From NCBI GenBank assembly GCA_900299145.1, contig OMIN01000148.1, positions 1 to 64,000 on the forward strand: a stretch of DNA of 64,000 nucleotides. Reading direction: 5' to 3'. Under the pieces are notes generated by a model. It did no database searches and was not told the origin of the DNA. It saw nothing but the letters and a program-made list of their open reading frames with translations. Below, in pieces: positions 50,351-59,257 of the stretch (its first letter is position 1; every line of letters begins with the position of its first letter). The DNA comes from Betaproteobacteria bacterium. GTDB taxonomy: Bacteria; Pseudomonadota; Gammaproteobacteria; Burkholderiales; SG8-41. The position numbers were made by a program, and so were the translations under genes.

Positions 50351-50805
50351 GACTTGTCTCCTGATTTGTGAATGGTTGCGGCTGAGGTCACGTCCTTCAG
50401 CCATAGGTACCAGCGCCGGACAGCCTGCCCTGCCGCGTGAAACGCCGACGCCAGATGTTCCGCGCGTGCACAGTTACCCGGGCGATTGATTTGCGCAACG
50501 CGATTCCAGTCTATGCGCAAGGGCTGCTGTTCCAGCGTGACGGTACTTGGCGCGCGTGAAGGGCCGACATCGACCAGGCTGTCTTCTGCCAAGCCGTTGA
50601 CAGTAACGCGGCAGTCATGCGAGGCCACAAAGCACAGCCCTCGCGGCAGCACGTGATGGCGGCTGTCTGTTGTCCGCGTCACCCCGATCAGCCCGCGTTC
50701 GCAGCAGATTGACATTCCTTCGACAACGTGCAGCGTCTCTGATTCGTGCGCATCCAGCTGGAAGCGGATTTCCAACGTCTTGTTCACGTGTGCGTGCGAG
50801 TTCAT
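50347..50805 (-). CDS. DUF2917-family protein
   Basis: A 152-aa protein of unknown function. The region of about residues 12-78 (FQLDAHESETLHVVEGMSICCERG to CRVTVNGLAEDSLVDV) is a beta-rich domain like DUF2917, frequent in Burkholderiales beside GcvA-like LysR genes. A GcvA-like LysR gene is divergent here, 119 bp away, so it probably controls this operon. The rest is poorly conserved. Confidence 0.7.
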   Translation of the reverse strand: MNSHAHVNKTLEIRFQLDAHESETLHVVEGMSICCERGLIGVTRTTDSRHHVLPRGLCFVASHDCRVTVNGLAEDSLVDVGPSRAPSTVTLEQQPLRIDWNRVAQINRPGNCARAEHLASAFHAAGQAVRRWYLWLKDVTSAATIHKSGDKS

Positions 50806-50924
50806 AATTCATGAAGATTTTGCATTGATGCCGCCTTGGTGCTGCTGAGGTGATAGCCTTACTTTGCGAGAAAATGTGATGCCGGACAAACGGTATTTGG
50901 GAATTCGACAAATGCAAAAAATGC

Positions 50925-51866
50925 ATGCGTAAAGTGCGCGATCTACCCTCACTGGAACTGCTCAAGGCGTTTGAGGCTGCCGCGCGCCATCTGTCGTTTA
51001 CCCGCGCCGGCACAGAACTCTTTTTGAGTCAGTCAGCGGTGAGCCGGCAAATTCAACAGCTCGAGGCGCAACTGGGCATGCCGCTGTTTATCCGGCACAC
51101 GCGCGCGCTGTCGTTGACCGAGTCGGGCAAGCGCTACTACCGCGATGTCAATCAGGCGCTGAACCAGCTTCGCGTGGCTGGCGCCAGTCTCGTTCGAACG
51201 CCCACCGGGCGGATGGTAACCGTGACCTCGTCCATGGCGTTTGCATCGTTGTGGCTGGTACCGCACCTGGCCGCGTTCCAGCAACAGCACCCGGACATCG
51301 AAGTGCGTATCGCCGCTGACAACGCCATGCGCGATCTGGAAACAGGCCAGATCGACGTTGCAATTCGTTATTCCACGCGCGTGCACGCAGGCCCCGGCGC
51401 GCAGCGCTTATGTGGCGAGTACGTGTTGCCGGTGGCCAGCCCCGCACTGGCGCGCAAGGGCAGTTTGCGCAGCACGCAAGACCTCAACCACTTCGTGCTG
51501 CTGCATTTTGAGGACCCGGTCCTGGCGACTCCGTGGCTGACGTGGGATGTCTGGTTTGAGGCGATGAAAGCGGCGCCACCCTCGCCCAAAGGCGTGCTGC
51601 GCTTTAGCCACTACGACATATTGCTGCGAGCCGCCGTCAATGGTCAGGGCGTTGCCCTCGGGCGGATGCCACTGGTGGCGCCGATGCTGGCCAGTGGAGC
51701 GCTGGTTGCACCGCTGCGCCGGACGCAACCCAAGTCCACCTTGGGGGATCGGGCGTACTGGTTGATCTCGTCGCCGGCTTCGCGAGAACGTCCTCAGGTG
51801 CGAACGTTTATCGAGTGGCTGTCAGAAGAAATTTCGCTTGCGGCGGGCAAGTCGGGCGAGGCGTGA
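50925..51866 (+). CDS. GcvA-like LysR-type transcriptional regulator
   Basis: A 313-aa regulator. The helix-turn-helix region is LPSLELLKAFEAAARHLSFTRAGTELFLSQSAVSRQIQQLEAQLG, characteristic of the GcvA branch. The effector domain (about 95-305) begins VTVTSSMAFASLWLVPHLAAFQQQHPDIEV. It probably regulates the divergent DUF2917-cupin-crotonase operon. An ATG at 50921 lies out of frame; 50925 starts the protein. Ligand unknown. Confidence 0.92.
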   Translation: MRKVRDLPSLELLKAFEAAARHLSFTRAGTELFLSQSAVSRQIQQLEAQLGMPLFIRHTRALSLTESGKRYYRDVNQALNQLRVAGASLVRTPTGRMVTVTSSMAFASLWLVPHLAAFQQQHPDIEVRIAADNAMRDLETGQIDVAIRYSTRVHAGPGAQRLCGEYVLPVASPALARKGSLRSTQDLNHFVLLHFEDPVLATPWLTWDVWFEAMKAAPPSPKGVLRFSHYDILLRAAVNGQGVALGRMPLVAPMLASGALVAPLRRTQPKSTLGDRAYWLISSPASRERPQVRTFIEWLSEEISLAAGKSGEA

Positions 51867-51891
51867 TAAGCCGCAGGGCGCTACCATGTGC

Positions 51892-52425
51892 TCACGCACG
51901 CACCGGCACGCGATGCAGTTTCATGCCCATTGCCACCGAGCTGTAGTAGCCCAATAGCCCCAGCACTTCGGCGATGCCGTTGCGGCCCAGCAGTTTCTCC
52001 GAGCGGGCGAAAACTTCGTCAGAACCCGCGCCGGGGGCCATGGCGATGGCGGCAAGATCATAAATGGCGCGCTCACGGTCGTTGTCAAACACCGGCGTCT
52101 GGCCTGCGCGCATGGCGTCGAACACGGCCTGCGGGTAACCCAGTTCCAGGCAGCGTTTGACGTGCGCTGCCCACACATATTCGCCGCGCCAGTGGTTGGC
52201 GATGATGCAGATGCAAAGTTCGACTTCGCGTTCGGCAAGCGAGCCTGCCTTGTTGAGAAACGTACCGATGGTTTCCATGGCCGCCGCAAACTTCGGCGAA
52301 TGAATCCAGATTTTGTAGGGCGCGAGCAGTTTGCCGCGCCCGGCGACGAGGTCCGCAAAAACCTTTTTTTGTGCCTCGGACATTGCATTTTCGGGAATTT
52401 CCTTGATACGGCTGGTGTCGGTCAT
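51892..52425 (-). CDS. Carboxymuconolactone decarboxylase-family protein
   Basis: A 177-aa all-helical protein of the AhpD/CMD superfamily, in the branch without the CxxC redox pair. It shows LNKAGSLAEREVELCICIIANHWRGEYVWAAHVKRCLELG. The EYVWAAHV segment is the branch hallmark. It could decarboxylate or isomerise a ring-cleavage product, or have another role. The ATG at 52425 is preferred, since longer starts run into an AT-rich repeat. AGAGG lies upstream. Confidence 0.85.
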   Translation of the reverse strand: MTDTSRIKEIPENAMSEAQKKVFADLVAGRGKLLAPYKIWIHSPKFAAAMETIGTFLNKAGSLAEREVELCICIIANHWRGEYVWAAHVKRCLELGYPQAVFDAMRAGQTPVFDNDRERAIYDLAAIAMAPGAGSDEVFARSEKLLGRNGIAEVLGLLGYYSSVAMGMKLHRVPVRA

Positions 52426-52458
52426 GATGGGCGCCTCTTTCGTGTCCGGTGTCAGTAG

Positions 52459-52478
52459 AAGTATCCGTTTTATTTTGA
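52459..52478 (-). repeat. AT-rich interspersed repeat, copy 14 (diverged)
   Basis: On the minus strand: TCAAAATAAAACGGATACTT. The GATACTT end and A-rich block match; it is 33 bp before the CMD-family ATG. Confidence 0.5.
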
Positions 52479-52591
52479 CGGGCATGAATAGTCAAGCGCG
52501 GGCCGAATGGGCATTTTGCCTGCGCCGGGCGCAACGCTAAAATACCGCTCCGCCGGCAAGCTATGCCCGGCGATTCACGAGGACAACTCTC

Positions 52592-54325
52592 ATGGCATCC
52601 CCCAAACGCGGCATGCGCAAGGGCCTTACCGCCTACGGCGACGAGGATTTTTCACTGTTCCTGCGCAAGGCCTTTGTGAAAGGGATGGGTTACACGGACG
52701 ACGCGCTCGACCGGCCCATCATCGGCATCACCAACACCTTTAGCGGTTTTAACGCTTGTCATCGCAACGTGCCGGAGCTGATCGAAGCGGTAAAACGTGG
52801 GGTGATGCTGGCCGGCGGGCTGCCCGTGGAGTTTCCGACGATCACGTTGCACGAGTCGTTCGCGCACCCAACCAGCATGTATTTGCGCAACCTGATGTCC
52901 ATCGATACCGAGGAGATGATACGCGGACAGCCGGTGGATGCCGTGGTGCTGATCGGCGGCTGCGACAAGACCGTGCCCGCGTTGCTAATGGGGGCGGCGA
53001 GTGCGAATGTGCCCTCTATCATGCTGGTGACAGGGCCGATGATTACCGGCGACCATAAGGGCGAGCGCCTCGGTGCGTGCACCGACTGCCGCCGTTTCTG
53101 GGGCAAATTCCGCGCCAATGAAATTTCCGAGCAGGAAATTGGCGAAGTGAACAACAAGCTCGCGCCCTCCGCCGGTACCTGCATGGTGATGGGAACCGCA
53201 AGTACCATGGCGCTGTGTTCCGAGGCGCTGGGCATGATGCTGCCCGGCGGCGCGTGCACGCCGGCGGTGATGGCCGACCGCTTGCGCCACGCGGAAGCGA
53301 GCGGCGCGCGCGCGGTGGGGCTGGCGAAGGAACGATTGACGCCCGACAAAATCATGACGCCGGAAGCGTTTGAGAATGCGTTGCGCGTGCTGCTGGCGGT
53401 GGGCGGTTCCACCAACGCCATAGTGCATTTGACGGCGATGGCGGGGCGGCTGGGCATCGAGATTGATCTCGATGCCTTCGACAAGATGGGCCGCGAAACG
53501 CCGGTGCTGGTGGACTTGAAACCCACAGGCCAGGGCTACATGGAAGATCTTGAGAAGGCGGGCGGGCTGGTGACTGTGCTGCGCGAAATTCGCAAGCAGC
53601 TGAATCTGGACGCGCTCACCGTCACCGGCGACACGCTGGGCGAAAACATCAAGGCCGCCGCGCCCGGCTGGAAGCAGGATATCGTGCGGCCGTTTAGCGA
53701 CCCCATTTTCAAGGGCGGCAGCATTGCCGTGCTGCGCGGCAATTTGTGTCCGCAAGGCGCGATCATCAAGCAGGCAGCGGCTTCCCCCAAGCTGATGAGT
53801 CACACCGGGCGCGCGGTGGTGTTTGAATCGCTGGAAGACCTGGCTAACCGCATCGACGACCCGAAGCTCGATGTGAAGGAAGACGACATTCTGGTGATGC
53901 AAAATGCTGGCCCCAAGGGTGCGCCGGGCATGCCGGAGGCGGGCTACATTCCGATTCCGAAAAAGCTCGCGCAAAAAGGCGTGAAGGACATGATACGCAT
54001 TTCCGATGCGCGCATGAGCGGCACCGCGTTTGGCGCCATTGTGCTGCACGTCACGCCGGAGTCTGCTTTGGGCGGGCCGCTGGCGCTGGTGAAAACCGGC
54101 GACAAGATCAAACTCGACGTGCCCAACCGCAAGCTGGAGTTGCTGGTGTCCGATGAGGAACTGGAGGCGCGCCGGGCGGTGTGGAAAAAGCCACGCGCGC
54201 GCAAGGAAGACACGCGCGGCTATCGCAAGCTTTTCATGACTGAAGTCACGCAGGCGGACCGTGGCTGCGATTTTGAGTTTCTGATTCCGCCGCAGGACAG
54301 CAAAGTGCCGCGCAGTGGCCGTTAG
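52592..54325 (+). CDS. IlvD/Edd-family dehydratase
   Basis: A 577-aa cytoplasmic iron-sulfur dehydratase of dihydroxy acids or sugar acids. Cluster Cys: GFNACHRNVPE, LIGGCDKTVPALLMGA and GTCMVMGTASTMA. The GACTDCRRFWGKFRANEIS segment and the length (under 600 aa) resemble the L-arabonate/D-xylonate dehydratase branch at least as much as classic dihydroxyacid dehydratase. Branched-chain amino acid genes are not nearby. GAGGAC precedes the ATG 52592. The exact substrate is undecided between the two groups. Confidence 0.9.
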   Translation: MASPKRGMRKGLTAYGDEDFSLFLRKAFVKGMGYTDDALDRPIIGITNTFSGFNACHRNVPELIEAVKRGVMLAGGLPVEFPTITLHESFAHPTSMYLRNLMSIDTEEMIRGQPVDAVVLIGGCDKTVPALLMGAASANVPSIMLVTGPMITGDHKGERLGACTDCRRFWGKFRANEISEQEIGEVNNKLAPSAGTCMVMGTASTMALCSEALGMMLPGGACTPAVMADRLRHAEASGARAVGLAKERLTPDKIMTPEAFENALRVLLAVGGSTNAIVHLTAMAGRLGIEIDLDAFDKMGRETPVLVDLKPTGQGYMEDLEKAGGLVTVLREIRKQLNLDALTVTGDTLGENIKAAAPGWKQDIVRPFSDPIFKGGSIAVLRGNLCPQGAIIKQAAASPKLMSHTGRAVVFESLEDLANRIDDPKLDVKEDDILVMQNAGPKGAPGMPEAGYIPIPKKLAQKGVKDMIRISDARMSGTAFGAIVLHVTPESALGGPLALVKTGDKIKLDVPNRKLELLVSDEELEARRAVWKKPRARKEDTRGYRKLFMTEVTQADRGCDFEFLIPPQDSKVPRSGR

Positions 54326-54345
54326 GCTGGCGGCGTTAAGGTTCG

Positions 54346-54365
54346 TAACTTATTGTTTTTAAATG
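54346..54365 (-). repeat. AT-rich interspersed repeat, copy 15 (diverged)
   Basis: On the minus strand: CATTTAAAAACAATAAGTTA. The A-block and GTTA end match the copy 8 subtype. The SET-domain start codon (54363-54365) lies inside it. Confidence 0.55.
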
Positions 54366-54869
54366 AAAAAAAGTAAATCAGTGGTCGCAGGAAAAACGCG
54401 TGTCACGGCAGCAAAGAAGTCTTCGCCCCGCCGATTCGTGGTGCGCAAGTCCGGCATACACGGACGCGGTGTGTTTGCGCTGGTGGATATTCCAAAGGGC
54501 ACGCGTCTTATCGAATATCTGGGCGAACGCATGTCGCACGAAGAGGCCGACCGGCGTTACGGCGAGATTCACGAAGGCAGCGCACACACAATGCTGTTTG
54601 CCGCCAACGACGAGGTAGTGATTGATGCCACGCAGTGGGGCAGTTCCGCGCGCTGGATTAATCACTCGTGTGGACCGAACTGCGAAGCCGTGGAGGAGGA
54701 TGGCCGTGTGTTCATCGAAACAAAACGGGCTATCCGCGCTGGCGAAGAATTGGGCTACGACTACGAACTCATCGTCGAAGGCCGGCACACGGAAAAGTTA
54801 AAGCGCGAGCACGCGTGTTTTTGCGGCTCGCGAAAGTGCCGCGGTACTATGCTTGGGAAGAAGCGCTGA
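54363..54869 (+). CDS. SET-domain protein lysine methyltransferase
   Basis: A 168-aa protein with a full SET plus post-SET layout: a Lys-rich N-terminus (1-25); GIHGRGVFALVDIPKGTRLIEYLG; the AdoMet/active-site segment RWINHSCGPNCEA; ELGYDYEL; and the post-SET zinc cysteines in ACFCGSRKCRGTML. It should transfer methyl groups from AdoMet to a lysine of some protein. Such genes occur in several bacteria; the target is not known. No Shine-Dalgarno is visible, since the start lies in an AT-rich repeat copy. Confidence 0.9.
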   Translation: MKKSKSVVAGKTRVTAAKKSSPRRFVVRKSGIHGRGVFALVDIPKGTRLIEYLGERMSHEEADRRYGEIHEGSAHTMLFAANDEVVIDATQWGSSARWINHSCGPNCEAVEEDGRVFIETKRAIRAGEELGYDYELIVEGRHTEKLKREHACFCGSRKCRGTMLGKKR

Positions 54870-55001
54870 GATTGGTGTCTCAGCGCTTTGAGCACGGCAA
54901 AATGGGTAGCCCATAGGAGAGGTGTAGCGCAATACGGGGCCAGTGGCTGTGACTGTCTCGCAATGCGCCGCGCCCCTTGCGGACTACGGCTTTCTCGCTG
55001 G

Positions 55002-55397
55002 CTAGCCTTCGCGGTTGCACATCCAGTCGGCGGTTTTATACAACTGCTCCAGCAGCCATGCGCGCAGTTTTTCTTCACTGATGACAGTCTCGGCCGCTCG
55101 CGTCATACACGCCATCCACGCGTCGCGTTCGGCGTTACCGATGGCAAACGGCAAGTGCCGCGCGCGCAGCATCGGGTGACCGAATTTGTCGGTGTATAGC
55201 GGCGGGCCGCCAAGCCAGCCGGACAGGAACATATAGAGCTTGTCGCGCGAGCCAGTGAGGTCTGCGGGGTGCAATTTGCGGATGACGTAATACTCCGGCG
55301 TCTCGTCCATCAGGTCGTAAAACATGTCGACCAGCAGGCGTACGGATTTGTCGCCACCGATCAGTTCGTGGGGCGTGACGTTTGGGCCGGGTTGCAT
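55002..55397 (-). CDS. Truncated haemoglobin (group II type)
   Basis: A 131-aa globin. Key parts: FYDLMDETPEYYVIRKLHPADL in the B-E region, YMFLSGWLGGPPLYTDKFGHPMLRARHLPFAIGNAERDAWM with the proximal His in ARH, and a C-terminal helix. The GGPPLY and HPMLRARHLPF blocks are standard for trHbO-like proteins. It binds oxygen or peroxide/NO with haem in the cytoplasm. It is 18 bp after typA on the same strand. Confidence 0.94.
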   Translation of the reverse strand: MQPGPNVTPHELIGGDKSVRLLVDMFYDLMDETPEYYVIRKLHPADLTGSRDKLYMFLSGWLGGPPLYTDKFGHPMLRARHLPFAIGNAERDAWMACMTRAAETVISEEKLRAWLLEQLYKTADWMCNREG

Positions 55398-55415
55398 GCG
55401 AACCGTTGTTATCTG

Positions 55416-57233
55416 CTAAGCCGCCGCACGTGCAGCCCGCTTGCGCTCATGCTCCACCAGATAGCGCTTGCGGATGCGGATCGACTTTGGCGTGATTTCC
55501 ACCAGTTCGTCGTCGGCGATGAATTCGATCGCGGATTCGAGCGTAACCTGCACCGGCGGCACCAACCGTACGGCTTCATCGGTGCCGGAGGCGCGCACGT
55601 TGGTGAGCTGTTTGCCCTTGATCGGGTTGACCACGAGATCGTTGTCGCGGCTGTGGATGCCGATGATGATGCCTTCGTAGAGCGGATCGCCGGGGCTGAC
55701 GAACATTTTGCCGCGTTCCTGCAGTTTCCACAGTGCATAGGCGACCGCCGGGCCGTTTTCAGCGGAAATCAGCACGCCATTGCGGCGCTCTTCCATGTCG
55801 GGCTTCATCGGACCGTAGTCGTCGAACACGTGGCTCATCAGGCCCGTGCCGCGCGTCATGGTCAGGAATTCCGACTGAAAGCCGATCAGCCCACGCGCGG
55901 GAATGCGGTAATCCAGCCTGGTGCGCCCCTTGCCGTCGGACTGCATGTCCTGCAAATCACCCTTGCGCGAGCCGAGTGCTTCCATTACCGCGCCCTGATG
56001 GGCGTCCTCGCAATCGACGGTGAGCATTTCGTAGGGCTCTTGCTTCACACCATCAACCTCCTTGATGACCACGCGTGGGCGCGACACGGCCAACTCGTAA
56101 CCTTCGCGGCGCATGTTTTCCAGCAGAATGGTCAAGTGCAATTCGCCGCGGCCCGATACTTCAAACACGTCGGCATCGGCGGTGTCGACGACTTTCAGCG
56201 CGACGTTGCTCATGAGTTCGCGCGTAAGGCGTTCGCGGATCTGGCGGCTGGTGACGTACTTGCCTTCCTTGCCGGCGAGCGGCGAAGTGTTTACCTGAAA
56301 ATTCATGGTGAGCGTGGGCTCGTCCACTTTCAAGAGCGGCAGCGCTTCGGGTTTGTCGACGTCGGTAATGGTGACGCCAATGCCGACATCTTCGATGCCG
56401 TTAACCAGCACAATGTCGCCGGCCTGCGCTTCATCGGTTACCGTGCGGTCAAGGCCCTTGAATACCAGCACCTGGCCTACCTTTGCGACTTTGGCGGCGG
56501 TATCCTCGGGTCCGCGCATTACCATTACCGGCTGGCCGGGACGAATACGCCCACGCGTAATGCGGCCGATGCCGATGCGGCCGACATAGCTTGAGTAATC
56601 CAGCGAGCAGATTTGCAATTGCAGCGGGCCATCGGGGTCATCCGCGCGCACCGGCACGTGCTGCAGGATCGCCTCGAACAGCGGCTCCAGCGTGCCTTCG
56701 CGCGCCGATGCATCGAGACTGGCATAGCCGTTCAAGGCAGATGCGTACACCACAGGGAAATCGAGCTGTTCTTCCGTGGCGCCGAGTTTGTCGAACAAGT
56801 CAAAGGTGTGATTCACCACCCAGTCGGGCCGTGCGCCGGGGCGATCAATTTTGTTGACGACCACGATGGGTTTTAAGCCCAGCGCCAGCGCTTTACGCGT
56901 GACAAATCGCGTCTGCGGCATCGGGCCTTCCACGGCATCCACCAGCAGGAGCACGCTGTCGACCATCGACAACACGCGCTCCACCTCGCCACCGAAATCC
57001 GCGTGACCCGGCGTGTCGACGATGTTGATATGCGTGCCTTTCCAGCTCACCGCGCAGTTCTTGGCGAGGATGGTGATGCCGCGTTCTTTCTCGATGTCGT
57101 TGCTATCCATCACGCGTTCTTCGACGTGCTGGTGCGCGGCGAAGGTGCCGGATTGCGACAACAGCTTGTCGACCAGCGTGGTTTTGCCGTGGTCGACGTG
57201 GGCGATGATGGCGATGTTTCTGATTGCACGCAT
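55416..57233 (-). CDS. typA: TypA/BipA ribosome-associated GTPase
   Basis: A 605-aa translational GTPase that binds the 70S/50S ribosome and aids assembly, especially in the cold. The GTP site is [20 protein letters not shown], with G2 ERGITI, G3 DTPGHADF and G4 NKID. Domains II, III and the BipA-specific C-terminal domain follow ([22 protein letters not shown] at the end). Length is normal. The start at 57233 has a weak upstream AAATTCCCAT context. The next gene upstream is divergent. Confidence 0.97.
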   Translation of the reverse strand: MRAIRNIAIIAHVDHGKTTLVDKLLSQSGTFAAHQHVEERVMDSNDIEKERGITILAKNCAVSWKGTHINIVDTPGHADFGGEVERVLSMVDSVLLLVDAVEGPMPQTRFVTRKALALGLKPIVVVNKIDRPGARPDWVVNHTFDLFDKLGATEEQLDFPVVYASALNGYASLDASAREGTLEPLFEAILQHVPVRADDPDGPLQLQICSLDYSSYVGRIGIGRITRGRIRPGQPVMVMRGPEDTAAKVAKVGQVLVFKGLDRTVTDEAQAGDIVLVNGIEDVGIGVTITDVDKPEALPLLKVDEPTLTMNFQVNTSPLAGKEGKYVTSRQIRERLTRELMSNVALKVVDTADADVFEVSGRGELHLTILLENMRREGYELAVSRPRVVIKEVDGVKQEPYEMLTVDCEDAHQGAVMEALGSRKGDLQDMQSDGKGRTRLDYRIPARGLIGFQSEFLTMTRGTGLMSHVFDDYGPMKPDMEERRNGVLISAENGPAVAYALWKLQERGKMFVSPGDPLYEGIIIGIHSRDNDLVVNPIKGKQLTNVRASGTDEAVRLVPPVQVTLESAIEFIADDELVEITPKSIRIRKRYLVEHERKRAARAAA

Positions 57234-57671
57234 GGGAATTCCAGCAGTTTGTGCGGTTGGCTAAAAAAGCGCGCGATTGTGGCACAGCGCACAAGGCGTC
57301 AATTCGTAGGTCTTTGAATTATTTGAAAAACCTGAAAACTCTCAAAATTGCTGCGTTGCAAAAAATTTACTGGCGTTTTGGGCGGGTTACGCGTATCATC
57401 CGCCCACCTCGCAACCGGCGTTTTGTCTCTCCAGGTTGCAGAGTGCATCGGTCCCTGACCCATCCGTTCCGGCCTTCCCTCATTCCTCATTTGAGCCGCC
57501 AGTAACAGCCACGGTTAGCGACGATACCCGTGCGCTGGCCGCGCCCCGTTGAACCATTCGATCCTGTCGAACGGTTCGACGCGGCAATTCTTTTTCGTGC
57601 CCGCGATTTTTGACTGCCGTTTTGGCGGTCCGCCGTACGTTTGTTTAAAAAAAGTGAAAGTAAACAATAAC
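57234..57671. other. Divergent 438-bp region, typA / DEAD-box gene
   Basis: Contains a hairpin at 57551-57577 (GAACCATTCGA pairing with TCGAACGGTTC, one mismatch, 5-base loop) about 95 bp before the helicase start. The long leader would suit RNA-level control of a helicase, but no known riboswitch was recognised. No gene is seen. Confidence 0.6.
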
Positions 57672-59081
57672 ATGTCGTTTAATACCCTGAATCTGAATCC
57701 CGCCATCGCCAAGGCGGTAGCCATCGCTGGCTACACCGAACCGACCGCCGTGCAGGCGCGCGCCGTGCCCGAAGCCATCGCCGGGCACGACCTGATGGTT
57801 TCCGCGCCCACGGGCACCGGTAAGACTGCCGCGTTCGTACTGCCCGCGCTGCAACGTTTGTTGGCGAACCCTGCCCCGAGCGCGAATTCGCCGGCTGCGC
57901 CGCCGAGAGGCCGCGGCCCGCGCGTGCTGGTGTTGACGCCCACGCGCGAACTCGCGCTGCAAGTCACTGACGCGGTGTTCAAATACAGCAAAGGTTTGCG
58001 CCATATGCGCACCGGCACGGTGCTCGGTGGCATGCCGTACTTCAAACAACGCAAGTTGCTGGATGCGCCACTGGATATTCTGGTCGCCACGCCGGGCCGG
58101 CTGATCGATTTCATGGATCAGGGCAAGGTCGATTTCTCACGGCTGGAACTGCTGGTGCTGGATGAAGCCGACCGCATGCTCGACATGGGCTTCATCAAGC
58201 CGGTGGAAACCATCGCCGCTGCCACGCCCGCCACGCGCCAGACGCTGCTGTTCTCCGCCACGCTCGACGGCGGAATTGCGCAATTGGGCAAGCGGCTGCT
58301 GCGCGAGCCAAAACTGATTGAAATCGCGGCGCAAAAGGCACGGCACGAGCATATCGAGCAGCGCCTGCATTATGTCGACGACGGCAGTCACAAATCAAAG
58401 CTGCTCGATTACTTTTTGCGCGATGTTGATCTGGAACAGGCGATCGTGTTCACCGCCACCAAGCGCGGCGCGGATCGTCTGGCGAGCAAGCTCTACGAAG
58501 AAGGGCACGCCGCAGCCGCGCTGCACGGCGACATGAATCAATCGCAACGCAACCGCACGTTGGCCAAACTGCGCAGCGGCAACGTGCGCGTATTGGTCGC
58601 CACTGACGTCGCCGCGCGCGGAATTGATGTGAAATCCATTTCGCACGTCATCAACTACGATTTGCCGAAGGCCGCCGAAGACTATGTGCACCGCATTGGC
58701 CGCACGGGCCGCGCGGGTGTGAACGGCATCGCGATTTCGTTTGCCGCGCCCGACGACGGTTGGAACGTTCGTCAGATTGAACGCTACACCGGCCATGCCA
58801 TTACCGCGCACGTGGTGGAAGGGCTGGAGCCGAAAATGCAGCCGCAGCGTAGCAGCCATAAACCTGGCAGGCCGGGCCGGTCTGGCAAGCCGGGCGGGCC
58901 GGGCAAGAAATTCAAAGGCGGCTTCGGCAATAGAGGTAACAGCGCTGGCCGCGCGGGTGGCAACGGCGCAGCCAACGGCCCGCGCACCGGAAAACCGGGC
59001 GGCTGGAACAAAGACGCTGCGGGCGCTACTCCTGCGCGGGGCAAGCCGGCGCCGACATATGCGTCGTTTCGCGGCCGATAA
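57672..59081 (+). CDS. DEAD-box RNA helicase (RhlE-like)
   Basis: A 469-aa ATP-dependent RNA helicase. Ordered motifs: Q motif near YTEPTAVQARAVP; I APTGTGKT; Ia PTRELALQ; II DEAD in VLDEADRMLDMGF; III SAT; V-VI VATDVAARGID and HRIGRTGRAG. The C-terminal tail of about 90 residues is rich in Gly, Pro, Lys and Arg (RNA-binding type). The ATG 57672 begins MSFNTLNLNPAIAKAV, the natural N-terminus; earlier residues in frame from 57549 are leader. Likely in ribosome assembly or RNA turnover. Confidence 0.95.
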   Translation: MSFNTLNLNPAIAKAVAIAGYTEPTAVQARAVPEAIAGHDLMVSAPTGTGKTAAFVLPALQRLLANPAPSANSPAAPPRGRGPRVLVLTPTRELALQVTDAVFKYSKGLRHMRTGTVLGGMPYFKQRKLLDAPLDILVATPGRLIDFMDQGKVDFSRLELLVLDEADRMLDMGFIKPVETIAAATPATRQTLLFSATLDGGIAQLGKRLLREPKLIEIAAQKARHEHIEQRLHYVDDGSHKSKLLDYFLRDVDLEQAIVFTATKRGADRLASKLYEEGHAAAALHGDMNQSQRNRTLAKLRSGNVRVLVATDVAARGIDVKSISHVINYDLPKAAEDYVHRIGRTGRAGVNGIAISFAAPDDGWNVRQIERYTGHAITAHVVEGLEPKMQPQRSSHKPGRPGRSGKPGGPGKKFKGGFGNRGNSAGRAGGNGAANGPRTGKPGGWNKDAAGATPARGKPAPTYASFRGR

Positions 59082-59107
59082 TCAGGTGGGCTGCCATGTG
59101 TAAAAAG

Positions 59108-59127
59108 TCAATAAAATCAAATACCTG
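59108..59127 (+). repeat. AT-rich interspersed repeat, copy 16
   Basis: TCAATAAAATCAAATACCTG, 16 of 20. It follows the helicase stop by 26 bp. Confidence 0.65.
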
Positions 59128-59257
59128 TTGTCCATTTCGCATTTCCGGCGGGCGCGCGTTTTGGATCGGGCGTATGCCGCCGAAACGATTCCGGCGTTAA
59201 TCTGATGCGGCGGATTGCAGCCGGTATCATTCACCCCTAAACCAAAGGAGGAGCACT

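Noticed and set aside
57308-57330. TAGGTCTTTGAATTATTTGA upstream of typA
   Set aside because: Looks like the minus-strand form of the AT-rich element with several changes; too weak to count.
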